In this document: positions 16,117 to 24,386 of the stretch, piece after piece | Numbering within the stretch: position 1 is the stretch's first letter | Layout of the letters: each line of letters opens with the position of its first letter | Source: Streptomyces musisoli | GTDB lineage: Bacteria; Actinomycetota; Actinomycetes; Streptomycetales; Streptomycetaceae | Assembly (NCBI RefSeq): GCF_016741855.1 | Contig: NZ_JAERRH010000006.1 | Location: forward strand, 1 to 64,000 | Length of the DNA: 64,000 nucleotides | Reading direction: 5' to 3' | Notes under the pieces: model-generated | The model's database searches: none | The model's input: only the letters and a program-made list of their open reading frames with translations | Told to the model about the DNA's origin: nothing | Made by a program: the position numbers and the translations under genes

Positions 16117-16818
16117 TCACTTCTTCCGTACGAAGAGTCTGGCCAGCCGTTCTCCCTCCGCCTCCGCCGCCGCCCGGTTCTGGATGGGGCGGACGCGGGA
16201 GTCCCGGAAGACGATGTAGGTCACGCCGGAGGGCACCCCGCCGTCGCGCGGGTCGGGCCGGATGCCGAGGCGGCGGGCGGTGGCGTAGGAGGCCTCGCCG
16301 ATGATGTCGCGCGGGCCGGTGTCGCCGACGACCGCGTACTGCACCCGGTCGTTGTAGACGACGGCGGCCACCGAGCCCCCGCGTACGCCCGACGAGAGGA
16401 AGTTCCAGCGGCGGCTGGGCGCCGGCACCACGATGTAGGGCAGCCGCTCGGCGCTCAGGTGGCGGCCGTCGGACTGCTGGAACGCCGTGGTGTCGGCGAA
16501 GACCGGGTCGGTGCGGCGGTTGCAGCGGGCGGAGGGGCGGCCGTCGCAGTCGATGTCCAGATCGGCCTTCCAGAAGACGGCGTCGCGGGTGCCGCAGACC
16601 CGGACGGTCGCCCGGCTGTCCGCGTCGGTGCGGTACCGGCCCCGGGAGAGCTGGCTGCACTCGCCGACCCGTGCCAGCAGGTCGGCGGCGACCACCGCGC
16701 CCTCTGCACGGGCCACGGGCCGTACGGGAGGCGGAACGGCGGTGGCCGGGGCGGGCACGGCCGCCGGGGCGACCAAAGCGGCGCCGGCCGCGGCCAGCGT
16801 CAGCGTGGGGACACGCAC
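16117..16818 (-). CDS. Secreted GH75-type chitosanase
   Basis: This 233-residue protein has an Ala-rich signal peptide (about 1-28). The mature domain matches GH75 endo-chitosanases: DLDIDCDGRPS, DPVFADTTAFQQSDG, LPYIVVP and VVGDTGPRDIIGEASYATA. Asp166 and Glu175 are nine apart, as for the catalytic Asp160/Glu169 of the Aspergillus fumigatus enzyme. It should hydrolyse chitosan outside the cell. GTG at 16818 is chosen for GGAGG about 10 nt upstream; a GTG two codons later is possible. It is divergent from an FN3 lipoprotein across a region that holds direct repeats and a DasR-like motif. Confidence 0.85.
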   Translation of the reverse strand: MRVPTLTLAAAGAALVAPAAVPAPATAVPPPVRPVARAEGAVVAADLLARVGECSQLSRGRYRTDADSRATVRVCGTRDAVFWKADLDIDCDGRPSARCNRRTDPVFADTTAFQQSDGRHLSAERLPYIVVPAPSRRWNFLSSGVRGGSVAAVVYNDRVQYAVVGDTGPRDIIGEASYATARRLGIRPDPRDGGVPSGVTYIVFRDSRVRPIQNRAAAEAEGERLARLFVRKK

Positions 16819-16906
16819 GATGAAGGACCCTCCGTTGGGGACAAAAGGGACAATGCAGGACACTGTGCTGCTAGATGGGGTATTCGTTCGCGGGTGCCAC
16901 CGCCAA

Positions 16907-16989
16907 GGGGCCGGATGGAGCAGCCCTTGACACCCCGTGAGGGGACGACGGGGCCGGATGGAGCACGATCCCGACACCCCGTCAGGGGA
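16907..16989. repeat. Pair of about 40-bp direct repeats upstream of the chitosanase gene
   Basis: Copies at 16907-16945 and 16950-16989 share GGGGCCGGATGGAGCA and, after a variable 7-8 bp, GACACCCCGT(G/C)AGGGGA. The period is 43 bp, four helical turns. They lie 90-170 bp upstream of the chitosanase GTG, which fits tandem regulator sites. No known operator is recognised. Confidence 0.8.
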
Positions 16990-17034
16990 AAGCCGGTGAG
17001 GGCGGTTCACGGGGGCGGCGGCAGGGACAACAGG

Positions 17035-17075
17035 GGCCGGGGACCCGGACCGTCCACCAGTCCGGGTCCCCGGCC
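17035..17075. other. Terminator-like hairpin in a divergent intergenic region
   Basis: A perfect 16-bp inverted repeat (17035-17050 with 17060-17075) with a 9-nt loop. Its stability matches a terminator, yet no annotated gene ends nearby; both flanking genes point away. It could end a small RNA or be a structured leader of the FN3 gene. Confidence 0.75.
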
Positions 17076-17239
17076 ACCCGCGTCGGCGCGGGACCGGCGA
17101 CGACAGCGTGTCCGCGCCACAGACGTGAACTTCCCCGGTTCCACGGGCAGTTCAGCCGTAGGGAGGTTCAGCATACGTAACGTCCGGCGATGGTCACCAA
17201 CACCGCCCCCTTGCTGAGGACGCACCGGCCGGGCCATAT

Positions 17240-17251
17240 TGGTCCGGACCT
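17240..17251. promoter_or_regulatory. DasR-like operator candidate (dre variant)
   Basis: TGGTCCGGACCT differs from the DasR core TGGTCTAGACCA at three of twelve positions and keeps GGTC/GACC symmetry. It also resembles promoter elements of Streptomyces chitinase genes. It lies 36 bp before the FN3 lipoprotein GTG and on the same intergenic region as a chitosanase gene, which fits amino-sugar control. Recognised by eye only. Confidence 0.5.
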
Positions 17252-17287
17252 TTACGTGATGCCGAGGCCGTCCGGGAGGGCAGTGCC

Positions 17288-18259
17288 GTGCGACGCGTTC
17301 CCCCTCCGCTCGTCCTGGCCTGCGGCGCGCTGCTGCTGGTCGTCTCCTGTGGCTGGAGCCGGGCCGACGACGGCGAGGGGCGGGTGCCGGGCGCTCCGGC
17401 CGGGGTCACCGCCGCGGCGGGCAGCGCCACCAGCGTGCACGTGATGTGGAACGCGGCGCCGGAAGGATCGGGGGTCCGCTCCTACGAGGTCTATCGCGGC
17501 ACCACGAAAGTGGCCGAAGTGCCGGGTGCGCAGCACATGGTGGACGTCACCAGGCTCAGGCCGTCCACCCTGTATGCCTTCACCGTGCGGGCCCGGGACA
17601 CCGCGGGCCGGCTGGGCCCGCCGAGCGTGGCGGTACGGTCGCGCACGCCGGCCGTGACGGCGGCCGACCACTCGGCTCCGACCCGGCCGCGGCAGGTCAC
17701 CGGGCGGGCCGTGGGCAGCCGTGCCGCCCAGCTGTCCTGGGGCGCGTCCCGGGACGACCGGGGCGTGCTGTCGTACGACGTCTACCAGGGCGGAGTGAAG
17801 ATCCACAGCGTCGGCGGGAACCAGACCGCCACCGTCGTCACCGGGCTGCGCCCCGGCAGCCGGTACGTCTTCACCGTGCGGGCCCGGGACGCCGCCGACA
17901 ACCTCTCCCCCGCCGGCGCCGCGGTCCGCCTCACCACGCCGGGCAGCGACGACGGCCGCGACACGGCTCCCACCGGGTTCACCGCCGCCACCCACCGCTC
18001 CGGCGGTGCCTACTACATCGACCTCGCCTGGGACCCGCCGCGCGCGGACGGTGTGATCACCGAGTACCAGATCCAGCTGGACGGCACCGCGGCCACCTCC
18101 CTCGTCTGGGGCGGCACGCCGCCGCGCGGCCGGGCGCGCCACGGCTTCTACGTGGGCACCGCGGCCGGGGAGGAGCACCGGGTGCGGCTGCGGCCCCGGC
18201 TGCCCGACGGCACCTGGGGCGGCTACTCGGCCGAACGGACGGTGACCACGGGCGGGTGA
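17288..18259 (+). CDS. Fibronectin type III repeat lipoprotein
   Basis: This 323-residue protein has a lipoprotein signal (LACGALLLVVSCGW, lipobox VVSC). Two clear FN3 modules follow (about 35-120 and 130-218, each ending LRP(S/G)(T/R)xYxFTVRARD). A third, more divergent one sits at about 225-318. FN3 modules often link carbohydrate-active domains, but no catalytic domain is present, so it is probably a surface-anchored adhesion or scaffold protein. GTG start with GGGAGGG upstream. Its position opposite a chitosanase, with a DasR-like site before it, suggests a part in amino-sugar polymer use; this is inference. Confidence 0.75.
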   Translation: MRRVPPPLVLACGALLLVVSCGWSRADDGEGRVPGAPAGVTAAAGSATSVHVMWNAAPEGSGVRSYEVYRGTTKVAEVPGAQHMVDVTRLRPSTLYAFTVRARDTAGRLGPPSVAVRSRTPAVTAADHSAPTRPRQVTGRAVGSRAAQLSWGASRDDRGVLSYDVYQGGVKIHSVGGNQTATVVTGLRPGSRYVFTVRARDAADNLSPAGAAVRLTTPGSDDGRDTAPTGFTAATHRSGGAYYIDLAWDPPRADGVITEYQIQLDGTAATSLVWGGTPPRGRARHGFYVGTAAGEEHRVRLRPRLPDGTWGGYSAERTVTTGG

Positions 18260-18469
18260 CGCCTCCCGTGCCGGACGGCGGGTCCGCCGGAGGCCCACCG
18301 CCGGCGAGCCCCGTGCACCGGACGACGGAACCCGTCACCTGACCGGGTCCCTCCCGCGTGCGCGCCCGCCCGGCGCGGAGTTGGCTTCGGTTGAGGCAGC
18401 ACGGGCGATTCCCGACCCCTCGGCGGCGCATGGGACGTACCGCCAACCGTGCCGCCGGAGGGCCAGTCC

Positions 18470-19015
18470 ATGCACATCTCGCGACTTCTGCTCCGCTCCG
18501 GCCTGACCCTGGCAACCGCCGCCGCGCTCCCGGCCGCGCTCGCCGGGCCGTCCGCCGCGGCCTCGGGCATCTCCGTCAGCACCACGGGCTCCACGGTCTC
18601 GGTGGTCACCAGCGCGTGCACCCAGATCAACGGCAGCTGGGGAACCGCGGCCCTGCTCACCAGCCGCCAGGCGAACTTCTCCCAGGGCCGGCAGACACCC
18701 CTGGCCGGCACGACCGTCAGTCAGTCGGCGGCCTGGACGGGCGTGAGCCCAGGAACGTACACCGTGGTCGTGGTCTGCTCCAGCGGCAGCACCGCGGGCA
18801 GCCAGTCCGTGATCGTCTCCGCGTCCAGCAGCCCGACGATCTCGACGACGGCCAGGTCCAGCGCGGCTCCGTCCCGGGGCGTGATGGGCGGCCTCGGCGG
18901 CGCCGCGCGCGACTACGGCACGCTGACCCTGGGCGTCGGCGCGGCCCTGGTCGGCGCCGGCGTCGTCGCCACGGGCTGGGTCCTGCGCCGCCGCTCGAAG
19001 CCGTACCGACTCTGA
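18470..19015 (+). CDS. Secreted, membrane-anchored small surface protein of unknown function
   Basis: This 181-residue protein has a signal peptide (RLLLRSGLTLATAAALPAAL, cleavage near PSAAASG). A Ser/Thr-rich extracellular part of about 110 residues follows, with a GTYTVVVVCSSGS segment. The C-terminal hydrophobic helix (LGVGAALVGAGVVATGWVL) ends in RRRSKPYRL. That arrangement resembles a cell-wall-exposed anchor without an LPxTG motif. No enzyme motif is visible. ATG at 18470 has GGAGGG about 9 nt upstream; the in-frame GTG at 18449 would put residues before the signal peptide. Confidence 0.65.
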   Translation: MHISRLLLRSGLTLATAAALPAALAGPSAAASGISVSTTGSTVSVVTSACTQINGSWGTAALLTSRQANFSQGRQTPLAGTTVSQSAAWTGVSPGTYTVVVVCSSGSTAGSQSVIVSASSSPTISTTARSSAAPSRGVMGGLGGAARDYGTLTLGVGAALVGAGVVATGWVLRRRSKPYRL

Positions 19016-19095
19016 ACGGCCGTACCGGCACCGAGCGGCCGTAGCGACTCCGAGCCGGCGTACAGACTCCGAGCCGCCGTACCGACCCCGAGCCG
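19001..19095. repeat. Five-copy 19-bp tandem repeat
   Basis: Five 19-bp units with the consensus CCGTACCGACTCCGAGCCG run from the last codons of the surface protein gene into the intergenic space; looser copies continue to about 19165. The first unit contains the TGA stop at 19013-19015. The repeat lies between two convergent genes. Confidence 0.85.
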
Positions 19096-19210
19096 CCGGA
19101 CTCGGGCCACGCCCTGAACGGCCGTACCGATGCGGCCGGGTCGTACCGGCTCCGAGGCGAACCCGTCCGCTCCGGGCCGGACGTGCCCGCTCTGCCGTGG
19201 ACGTCCCGGC

Positions 19211-19780
19211 TCAGCGCACGGCGTCGGCTGCGGTGCCGCCCTCGCCGGGCAGTTCACCGAACTCCGCCAGGGCGTGGGTGAGCCACTGGGTCCAGAAGGT
19301 CTCCAGGTCGATCCCCGCCCGCAGGACCAGGTGACGCAGCCGGTCCTGCGGGGCGTCCCGGTCCGGCGGGAAGTCCCGCTGCTCGATCTCCCGGTACTCC
19401 GCCAACTGCCGCCGGTGCAGCTCCAGATGGCGGCGCAGATCGGCCTCCAGACCCGCGGTGCCGACCACGGCCGCGGCGCGCAGCCGCAGCAGGAGCGGGT
19501 CCCGCATGGTCCTCGGGTCCTGCGCGGCGGCGGTCCAGCGGGCCAGTTCGGCGCGGCCCGCGGGCAGGACCTCATAGCTCTTCTTCTGCCCGCGGGCCGG
19601 CTGCTCGGCCGGCAGCGTGCGGATGAAGCCCCCGGCCTCCAGTTTCCCCAGCTCGCGGTAGATCTGCTGGTGCGTCGCGGACCAGAAGTAGCCGATCGAC
19701 CTGTCGAACCGGCGGGTCAGCTCCAGCCCGGACGACGGCTTTTCCAGCAGGGCGGTGAGGATCGCGTGCGGGAGTGACAT
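19211..19780 (-). CDS. PadR-family transcriptional regulator
   Basis: This 189-residue protein has an N-terminal PadR winged helix (MSLPHAILTALLEKPSSGLELTRRF, HQQIYRELGKLEAGGFI). A C-terminal coiled region rich in Arg, Leu and Glu, typical of the PadR-like C-terminal dimer domain, follows. PadR proteins usually repress nearby efflux or stress genes in response to small molecules. It is transcribed toward the repeat array and stands upstream of nothing in the same direction. The 44-bp gap to the oxidoreductase gene makes co-transcription with that gene likely. Target unknown. Confidence 0.88.
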   Translation of the reverse strand: MSLPHAILTALLEKPSSGLELTRRFDRSIGYFWSATHQQIYRELGKLEAGGFIRTLPAEQPARGQKKSYEVLPAGRAELARWTAAAQDPRTMRDPLLLRLRAAAVVGTAGLEADLRRHLELHRRQLAEYREIEQRDFPPDRDAPQDRLRHLVLRAGIDLETFWTQWLTHALAEFGELPGEGGTAADAVR

Positions 19781-19824
19781 GGGCTCATCCTAGGGACGGG
19801 CGCGTGCCGTACCGTCCCGCACCT

Positions 19825-21840
19825 CTAGAGCGTCGCCGCCAGCTCCGTACCCTGCTTGATCGCCCGCTTGGCGTCCAGTTCCGCGGCGACGTCCGCGCCG
19901 CCGATCAGATGCACGCTGCGCCCGGCGGCGACCAGCTCCTCGTACAGGTCGCGGCGCGGCTCCTGACCCGTGCAGAGCACCACCGTGTCGACCTCCAGGA
20001 CGGTGCTCTCCTCGCCGACGGTGATGTGCAGGCCGGCGTCGTCGATCCGGTCGTAGCGCACGCCCGGCACCATGGTCACACCGCGGTGCTTCAGCTCGGT
20101 GCGGTGGATCCAGCCGGTGGTCTTGCCGAGTCCGGCGCCGACCTTGCTGGTCTTGCGCTGGAGCAGGTGGACGGTGCGCGGCGGGGCGGGCCGCTGCGGC
20201 GCGGCGAGGCCGCCCGGAGCCTCGTAGTCCGTGTCGACGCCCCAGTGGCGGAAGTACGTCTGCGGGTCCTCGCTCGCCTTGTCGCCGCCGTCGGTGAGGT
20301 ACTCGGCGACGTCGAAGCCGATGCCGCCGGCGCCGAGGACGGCTACGCGGTCGCCGACGGGTGCGCCGTCGCGCAGCACGTCGAGGTAGCCGAGGACGCG
20401 GGGGTGGTCCGCGCCGGGGATGTCCGGGGTGCGCGGCGTGACGCCGGTGGCGACGACCACCTCGTCGAAGTCGGCCACGGTCTCGGGGCCGGCCCAGGTG
20501 TCCAGGCGTACGTCGACGCCGTGCTCGTCCAGCTGGTGGCGGAAGTAGCGCAGGGTCTCGTCGAACTCCTGCTTGCCCGGAACCTTGCGGGCGACGTTGA
20601 GCTGGCCGCCGATCTCGCTCGCCGCGTCGAACAGGGTGACGGCGTGGCCGCGTTCGGCTGCGGAGACCGCGCAGGCGAGGCCGGCCGGACCGGCACCGAC
20701 GACGGCCACGCGCTTGCGGCGCCGGGTCGGGGAGAGCACCAGCTCGGTCTCGTGGCAGGCGCGCGGGTTGACCAGGCAGGAGGTGATCTGCCCGCTGAAG
20801 GTGTGGTCGAGGCAGGCCTGGTTGCAGCCGATGCAGGTGTTGATGGCCTCCGGGGTGCCGGCGGCGGCCTTGGCGACGAAGTCGGGGTCGGCGAGCATCG
20901 GGCGGGCCATGGAGACCATGTCCGCGTAGCCGTCGGCCAGCAGTTCCTCGGCGAGTTCCGGGGTGTTGATGCGGTTGGTGGTCACCAGCGGCACCGAGAC
21001 CTCACCCATGAGCCGCTTGGTGACCCAGGTGTAGGCACCGCGCGGCACGGAGGTGGCGATGGTCGGAATACGGGCCTCGTGCCAGCCGATGCCGGTGTTG
21101 ATGATCGTGGCACCGGCGGCCTCCACCGCCTTGCCGAGGGTGATCACCTCGTCCAGCGAGGACCCGCCCGGGACGAGGTCCAGCATGGACAGCCGGTAGA
21201 TGACGATGAAGTCCTCACCGACGGCCTCGCGCACCCGCTTGACGATCTCGACGGGGAACCGCATCCGGTTCTCGTACGAGCCGCCCCAGCGGTCCGTGCG
21301 CCGGTTGGTCTGCGCGGCGATGAACTCGTTGATCAGATAGCCCTCGGAGCCCATGATCTCGACACCGTCGTAGCCGGCCTGCCGGGCGAGGCGGGCGGCG
21401 CGGGCGTAGTCGTCGATCGTGCGCTCGACGTCCGCGTCGGTCAGCTCGCGCGGCACGAAGGGGCTGATCGGGGCCTGGAGCGGGCTCGGCGCGACGAGGT
21501 CCTGGTGGTAGGCGTAGCGGCCGAAGTGCAGGATCTGCATCGCGATCCGGCCGCCCTCGCGGTGCACGGCCTCGGTGACGGCCCGGTGCTGCTCGGCCTC
21601 GGCCTCGGTGGTGAGCCTGGCTCCGCCCTCGTACGGCCGCCCTTCGTCGTTGGGCGCGATGCCGCCGGTGACGATGAGTCCCACTCCCCCGCGCGCGCGG
21701 GCCGCGTAGAACGCCGCCATCCGCTCGAAGCCGCGCTCGGCCTCCTCGAGGCCGACATGCATCGAGCCCATGAGCACGCGGTTGGGCAGCGTGGTGAAGC
21801 CCAGGTCGAGCGGGGTCATCAGGTGCGGGTATCGGCTCAT
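19825..21840 (-). CDS. NADPH-dependent 2,4-dienoyl-CoA reductase-like (FadH family) enoate reductase
   Basis: This 671-residue protein has the three parts of FadH: an old-yellow-enzyme FMN barrel (1 to about 350), a [4Fe-4S] motif (CIGCNQACLDH followed by SCLVNPRAC), and an FAD/NAD(P)H-binding half (VAVVGAGPAGLACAVSAAERG, VAVLGAGGIGFDVAEYL). It should reduce activated C=C bonds; fatty-acid dienoyl-CoA is only one possible substrate. The ATG at 21840 has GGAGG 5 nt upstream. A GTG 9 codons earlier also exists. A perfect palindrome, TGCAACTAGTTGCA, 57 bp upstream suggests repression. The divergent neighbour is a tautomerase, so this may be a small detoxification module. Confidence 0.88.
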   Translation of the reverse strand: MSRYPHLMTPLDLGFTTLPNRVLMGSMHVGLEEAERGFERMAAFYAARARGGVGLIVTGGIAPNDEGRPYEGGARLTTEAEAEQHRAVTEAVHREGGRIAMQILHFGRYAYHQDLVAPSPLQAPISPFVPRELTDADVERTIDDYARAARLARQAGYDGVEIMGSEGYLINEFIAAQTNRRTDRWGGSYENRMRFPVEIVKRVREAVGEDFIVIYRLSMLDLVPGGSSLDEVITLGKAVEAAGATIINTGIGWHEARIPTIATSVPRGAYTWVTKRLMGEVSVPLVTTNRINTPELAEELLADGYADMVSMARPMLADPDFVAKAAAGTPEAINTCIGCNQACLDHTFSGQITSCLVNPRACHETELVLSPTRRRKRVAVVGAGPAGLACAVSAAERGHAVTLFDAASEIGGQLNVARKVPGKQEFDETLRYFRHQLDEHGVDVRLDTWAGPETVADFDEVVVATGVTPRTPDIPGADHPRVLGYLDVLRDGAPVGDRVAVLGAGGIGFDVAEYLTDGGDKASEDPQTYFRHWGVDTDYEAPGGLAAPQRPAPPRTVHLLQRKTSKVGAGLGKTTGWIHRTELKHRGVTMVPGVRYDRIDDAGLHITVGEESTVLEVDTVVLCTGQEPRRDLYEELVAAGRSVHLIGGADVAAELDAKRAIKQGTELAATL

Positions 21841-21897
21841 CGGGCCCTCCGTGCGCGGTGTCGTCACCCCTTGTTGTAGAGGAAGCCCGCGCCTTTA

Positions 21898-21911
21898 TGC
21901 AACTAGTTGCA
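21898..21911. promoter_or_regulatory. 14-bp perfect palindrome, probable operator
   Basis: TGCAACTAGTTGCA is a perfect palindrome in the divergent region between the FadH-like and tautomerase genes. Its right half plus two bases, ACTAGTTGCACA (21902-21913), recurs exactly at 59378-59389 before a MarR gene. The form fits MarR- or PadR-type sites. Confidence 0.65.
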
Positions 21912-21946
21912 CAACTGCCGAGGGGTGACTCCAGCCACTCTGTAAC

Positions 21947-21954
21947 TACTAGTA
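21947..21954. promoter_or_regulatory. Second CTAG-centred palindrome
   Basis: TACTAGTA lies 46 bp from the centre of the first palindrome, in an AT-richer stretch (TGTAACTACTAGTATGTACA). It may overlap the tautomerase promoter or be a second, weaker operator. Confidence 0.35.
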
Positions 21955-21967
21955 TGTACACTCGCTC

Positions 21968-22061
21968 GAGTCCAGACCTCACCCCGAGGCCGGACCCGCC
22001 CGATTCCAGACCTCGCCCGAGCCCGGACCCGCCTGAGTCCAACCTCACCCGAGTCCGGACC
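21968..22061. repeat. Degenerate 33-bp direct repeats before the tautomerase gene
   Basis: Two full units and one partial unit of about 33 bp share GA(G/T)TCCAGACCTC and CCGGACCCGCC. They fill most of the 5' untranslated region of the tautomerase gene. Confidence 0.75.
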
Positions 22062-22084
22062 GCCGCCCGAAAGGACGCCTCACC

Positions 22085-22477
22085 ATGCCCTTCGTCCGCA
22101 TAGACGCGCTCGGCACCGACCCCGCCCGCCTCGACGCGCTCGGCCAGGCCGTCCAGGACGCCCTCGTGGAGACCCTCTGCGTCCCGCCCGAGGACCGCTT
22201 CCAGGTGCTGACCGGCCACGACGGCGTGACCGGCACCCTGCGCCACGGCGACTACCCCGGCATCCGCCGGGACGACTCGGTGGTGTTCGTCGCGATCACC
22301 CTGCGGGGCGGGCGCGACGCGGACCGCAAGCGGGCGATGTACCGGCGGATCGCCGAGCTGGTGCACGAACGCACCGGCACCGAACCGCGCAACGTCTTCG
22401 TCACCCTGACCGAGAACGGCTCCGCCGACTGGTCCTTCGGCCACGGCCTGGCGCAGTACGCCCCGGCCGACGGCTAG
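22085..22477 (+). CDS. Tautomerase-superfamily protein
   Basis: This 130-residue protein keeps Pro directly after the initiator Met (MPFVRIDALG), the catalytic base of the 4-oxalocrotonate tautomerase/MIF superfamily. It also has RKRAMYRRIAELVHERTGTEPRNVFVTLTEN, the typical second beta-alpha-beta half. It is longer than 4-OT (62) and matches the two-half subfamily of about 130. It would interconvert keto and enol forms; the substrate is unknown. ATG follows AAAGGA. It is divergent from the FadH-like gene, with a shared palindromic operator. Confidence 0.85.
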   Translation: MPFVRIDALGTDPARLDALGQAVQDALVETLCVPPEDRFQVLTGHDGVTGTLRHGDYPGIRRDDSVVFVAITLRGGRDADRKRAMYRRIAELVHERTGTEPRNVFVTLTENGSADWSFGHGLAQYAPADG

Positions 22478-22492
22478 CCGGCCGGGGCGTAC
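22456..22492. terminator. Hairpin terminator spanning the tautomerase stop
   Basis: A perfect 13-bp stem (22456-22468 with 22480-22492) has its loop over the TAG stop codon. It lies between convergent genes and can serve both directions. Confidence 0.75.
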
Positions 22493-22504
22493 CGCGCCAG
22501 GGGG

Positions 22505-22879
22505 TCAGCGGCTTTCCAGTCGCAGGTGCAGGTCCCGCTCCTGATCGCCGGAGGCCGTGCAGGTCTCCTGGACGGTGAACATCGAGTCCAGGGTGTGGCG
22601 GAACCGCTCCACCGCCCAGTAGCTGCCCTGGACGTCCGCCTGGACCGGCGAGTCGAGGTGGACCGGCGGGCATCCGTGCCCGCGGGTGTCCGCGACGTCG
22701 TAGGTGCCGAGCCACACCATCGGACGGGTCTCGTGGAGCTGCTGAGGCACTTCCTCGGGAGCCCGGTCGGAGGCGAAGCAGGCGCTGAGCGCTTCGAAGA
22801 CGAGCCGGGCGTCGTCCTTGGAATACCCGCTGATCTCCACCGAGACGGTTTCCGGATGCGACCGCTCCGTGTCTGCCAT
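22505..22879 (-). CDS. Hypothetical protein, 124 residues
   Basis: A small acidic, soluble protein beginning MADTERSHPETVSVEISGYS. No signal peptide, membrane segment or known motif is visible. The ADTRGHGCPPVHLDSP segment is Cys/His-containing but has no metal-site spacing I recognise. The pattern of alternating hydrophobic strands and helices suggests a small alpha/beta fold. The ATG is well supported by AAAGGAG 5 nt upstream, and codon use is like that of its neighbours, so it is a real gene. Monocistronic. Confidence 0.6.
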   Translation of the reverse strand: MADTERSHPETVSVEISGYSKDDARLVFEALSACFASDRAPEEVPQQLHETRPMVWLGTYDVADTRGHGCPPVHLDSPVQADVQGSYWAVERFRHTLDSMFTVQETCTASGDQERDLHLRLESR

Positions 22880-23169
22880 GATCGCTCCTTTCGTGGCCGC
22901 GCTGCGGTGGAACGGGGTACCCCGCCGAACCGCGTCCATCCCCAGGAAAGCACCACCGGACGCGGCGCACACCTCAGCGGCACGCGATTGCGCCGCCTTC
23001 CGCCGCGCGGCCGGCCCGGACCCCGCCCGGCCGCACCGGGCCGCGCAGGGACCCGGCCGTCGGCCGCGCACGCACCCGTCCCGACCGCGCGCGAACCCGG
23101 CCCGGACACGCCCGAACCCGGGCTTCGGCCGCGCGCGGACCGGCGCTCACACGAGCGGGAAGGGCCTCC

Positions 23170-24051
23170 TCAGCCCCGCGAGAACTTGTACGTCTTGCTG
23201 TCCGTCAGCACGCAGAAGCCGGGCGAGACCACGATCACGCGCAGGACGCCGCTGCGGCGGTCGTAGTCGATGCCCTCCGCCTCGAAGCTGCCCGAGCAGG
23301 CGCTGCGCAGGGGCAGCTGGCGCAGGGCGGTGACATGGCCGGAGACGTCCGCCGTGCCGTTCGGCGCGGCCGAGAGGTCGATCTGGAGCAGCGGCTTGGT
23401 GAGGCCGAAGAGGCTGCCCTCGGGGTCGTCGGAGGAGCACAGCAGGGTGGTCGGGCCGGAGAAGTCGCAGCCCTGGACGTCGCGGACGGCGTGGTCCAGA
23501 CGGACGGCCGAGACCTGCGGGAGGTTCGCCGAAGGGGAGGTGGACGGGTTGACGCCCGGGGTCGGGAAGACCAGCAGACGGGTCATCGTGCCCCACTCGC
23601 CGGACAGCATCCACTGACCGTCGGGCGAGACGGCGGCCCAGGAGTTGTTGAGCGCCTCGCCGGCGCCGAGCGTGTGGACGTACTCCGTCCAGGCGCCACC
23701 GGGCGCCTGGACGCGGTACATCTTCGTGTTGCCGGAGTCCCGCTGGTAGGGCTCGATGTAGTAGCCGTTGTACGAGGCGTCGGGGTCGCCGACGTGGTTC
23801 CAGCCGCGGCTGGAGAGGCCGAACGGGATCGTGCCGATGCCGGTGTACCGGTTGGGGCTGTTCGCCGGGACCTCCACCGAGGCCAGGCCCTGGCTCTCGG
23901 TGAGCGGGTCGGCGCGGTCGGAGCCGGTCTCGGTCCAGACGCCGGCCGCGCCGGCGGGCGTGGCTCCGGCGAGAGACACGACGGCGGCGGTGGCGAGGGT
24001 GACGAGTCCGGCGAGGACTGCGTGACAACGTGGCCGGGTGGACGCTGGCAT
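23170..24051 (-). CDS. Secreted protein of unknown function
   Basis: This 293-residue protein has a classical signal peptide (HAVLAGLVTLATAAVVSLAGATPAGA, cleavage near AGA-AGV). The mature part is rich in Gly, Ser, Asn and aromatic residues. Repeated short strands (SWAAVSPDGQWMLSGEWGTM, DYDRRSGVLRVIVVSPGFC) recall a beta-propeller or sugar-binding beta fold. Four Cys residues in the second half could form disulfides. No catalytic motif is visible. ATG at 24051 follows AGGAG 8 nt upstream. Monocistronic, divergent from the phosphatase gene. Confidence 0.6.
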   Translation of the reverse strand: MPASTRPRCHAVLAGLVTLATAAVVSLAGATPAGAAGVWTETGSDRADPLTESQGLASVEVPANSPNRYTGIGTIPFGLSSRGWNHVGDPDASYNGYYIEPYQRDSGNTKMYRVQAPGGAWTEYVHTLGAGEALNNSWAAVSPDGQWMLSGEWGTMTRLLVFPTPGVNPSTSPSANLPQVSAVRLDHAVRDVQGCDFSGPTTLLCSSDDPEGSLFGLTKPLLQIDLSAAPNGTADVSGHVTALRQLPLRSACSGSFEAEGIDYDRRSGVLRVIVVSPGFCVLTDSKTYKFSRG

Positions 24052-24386
24052 GGCCGACTCCTGGGACGGGGTGGGGGACACAGGGTGGACGGGCGGAGAC
24101 ACTCGGTCGGCGGACAGTCTGGCGTGGCGCGATAGTCATGTACAGGCCAATGCAGCAACATGAGCGTGAACTCTCACGGCCCGCGGGACAGCGCTGTACG
24201 GTCTCGGCAGGAGGCCCCGCGGCGCACCACCGGCGCGGCGCCTTCGGCGGACGTCCTCGGCCGTGTTGAGGGATGGTGGAGGTAGACGGCGAAGGGCGTC
24301 GGAGAGTCGGGTGTGAGCGCGGTAGAACAAGGGGAGTCGGCACGGGGGACGACGTGCCGTGCGGACGGGCGAAGGCGGTGCGTGGC
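24052..24386. other. 335-bp divergent intergenic region
   Basis: It separates the secreted-protein gene (minus) from the PAS-GAF-phosphatase gene (plus). A less GC-rich stretch at 24125-24170 (ATAGTCATGTACAGGCCAAT) is the probable promoter area of the minus-strand gene. No ORF or RNA is supported. Confidence 0.45.

Larger units (their letters stand above)
16819..17287. other. 469-bp divergent region between chitosanase and FN3 lipoprotein genes
   Basis: It contains the 43-bp-period direct repeats, a strong hairpin at 17035-17075 and the TGGTCCGGACCT motif at 17240-17251, listed separately. The stretch 17150-17260 is less GC-rich (AACGTCC, CATATTGG, TTTACG) and is the likely promoter area for the plus-strand gene. 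No credible ORF is seen. Confidence 0.6.

Noticed and set aside
17007..17237. Small minus-strand ORF in the chitosanase/FN3 intergenic region
   Set aside because: No RBS, no motif, and it spans a strong hairpin.
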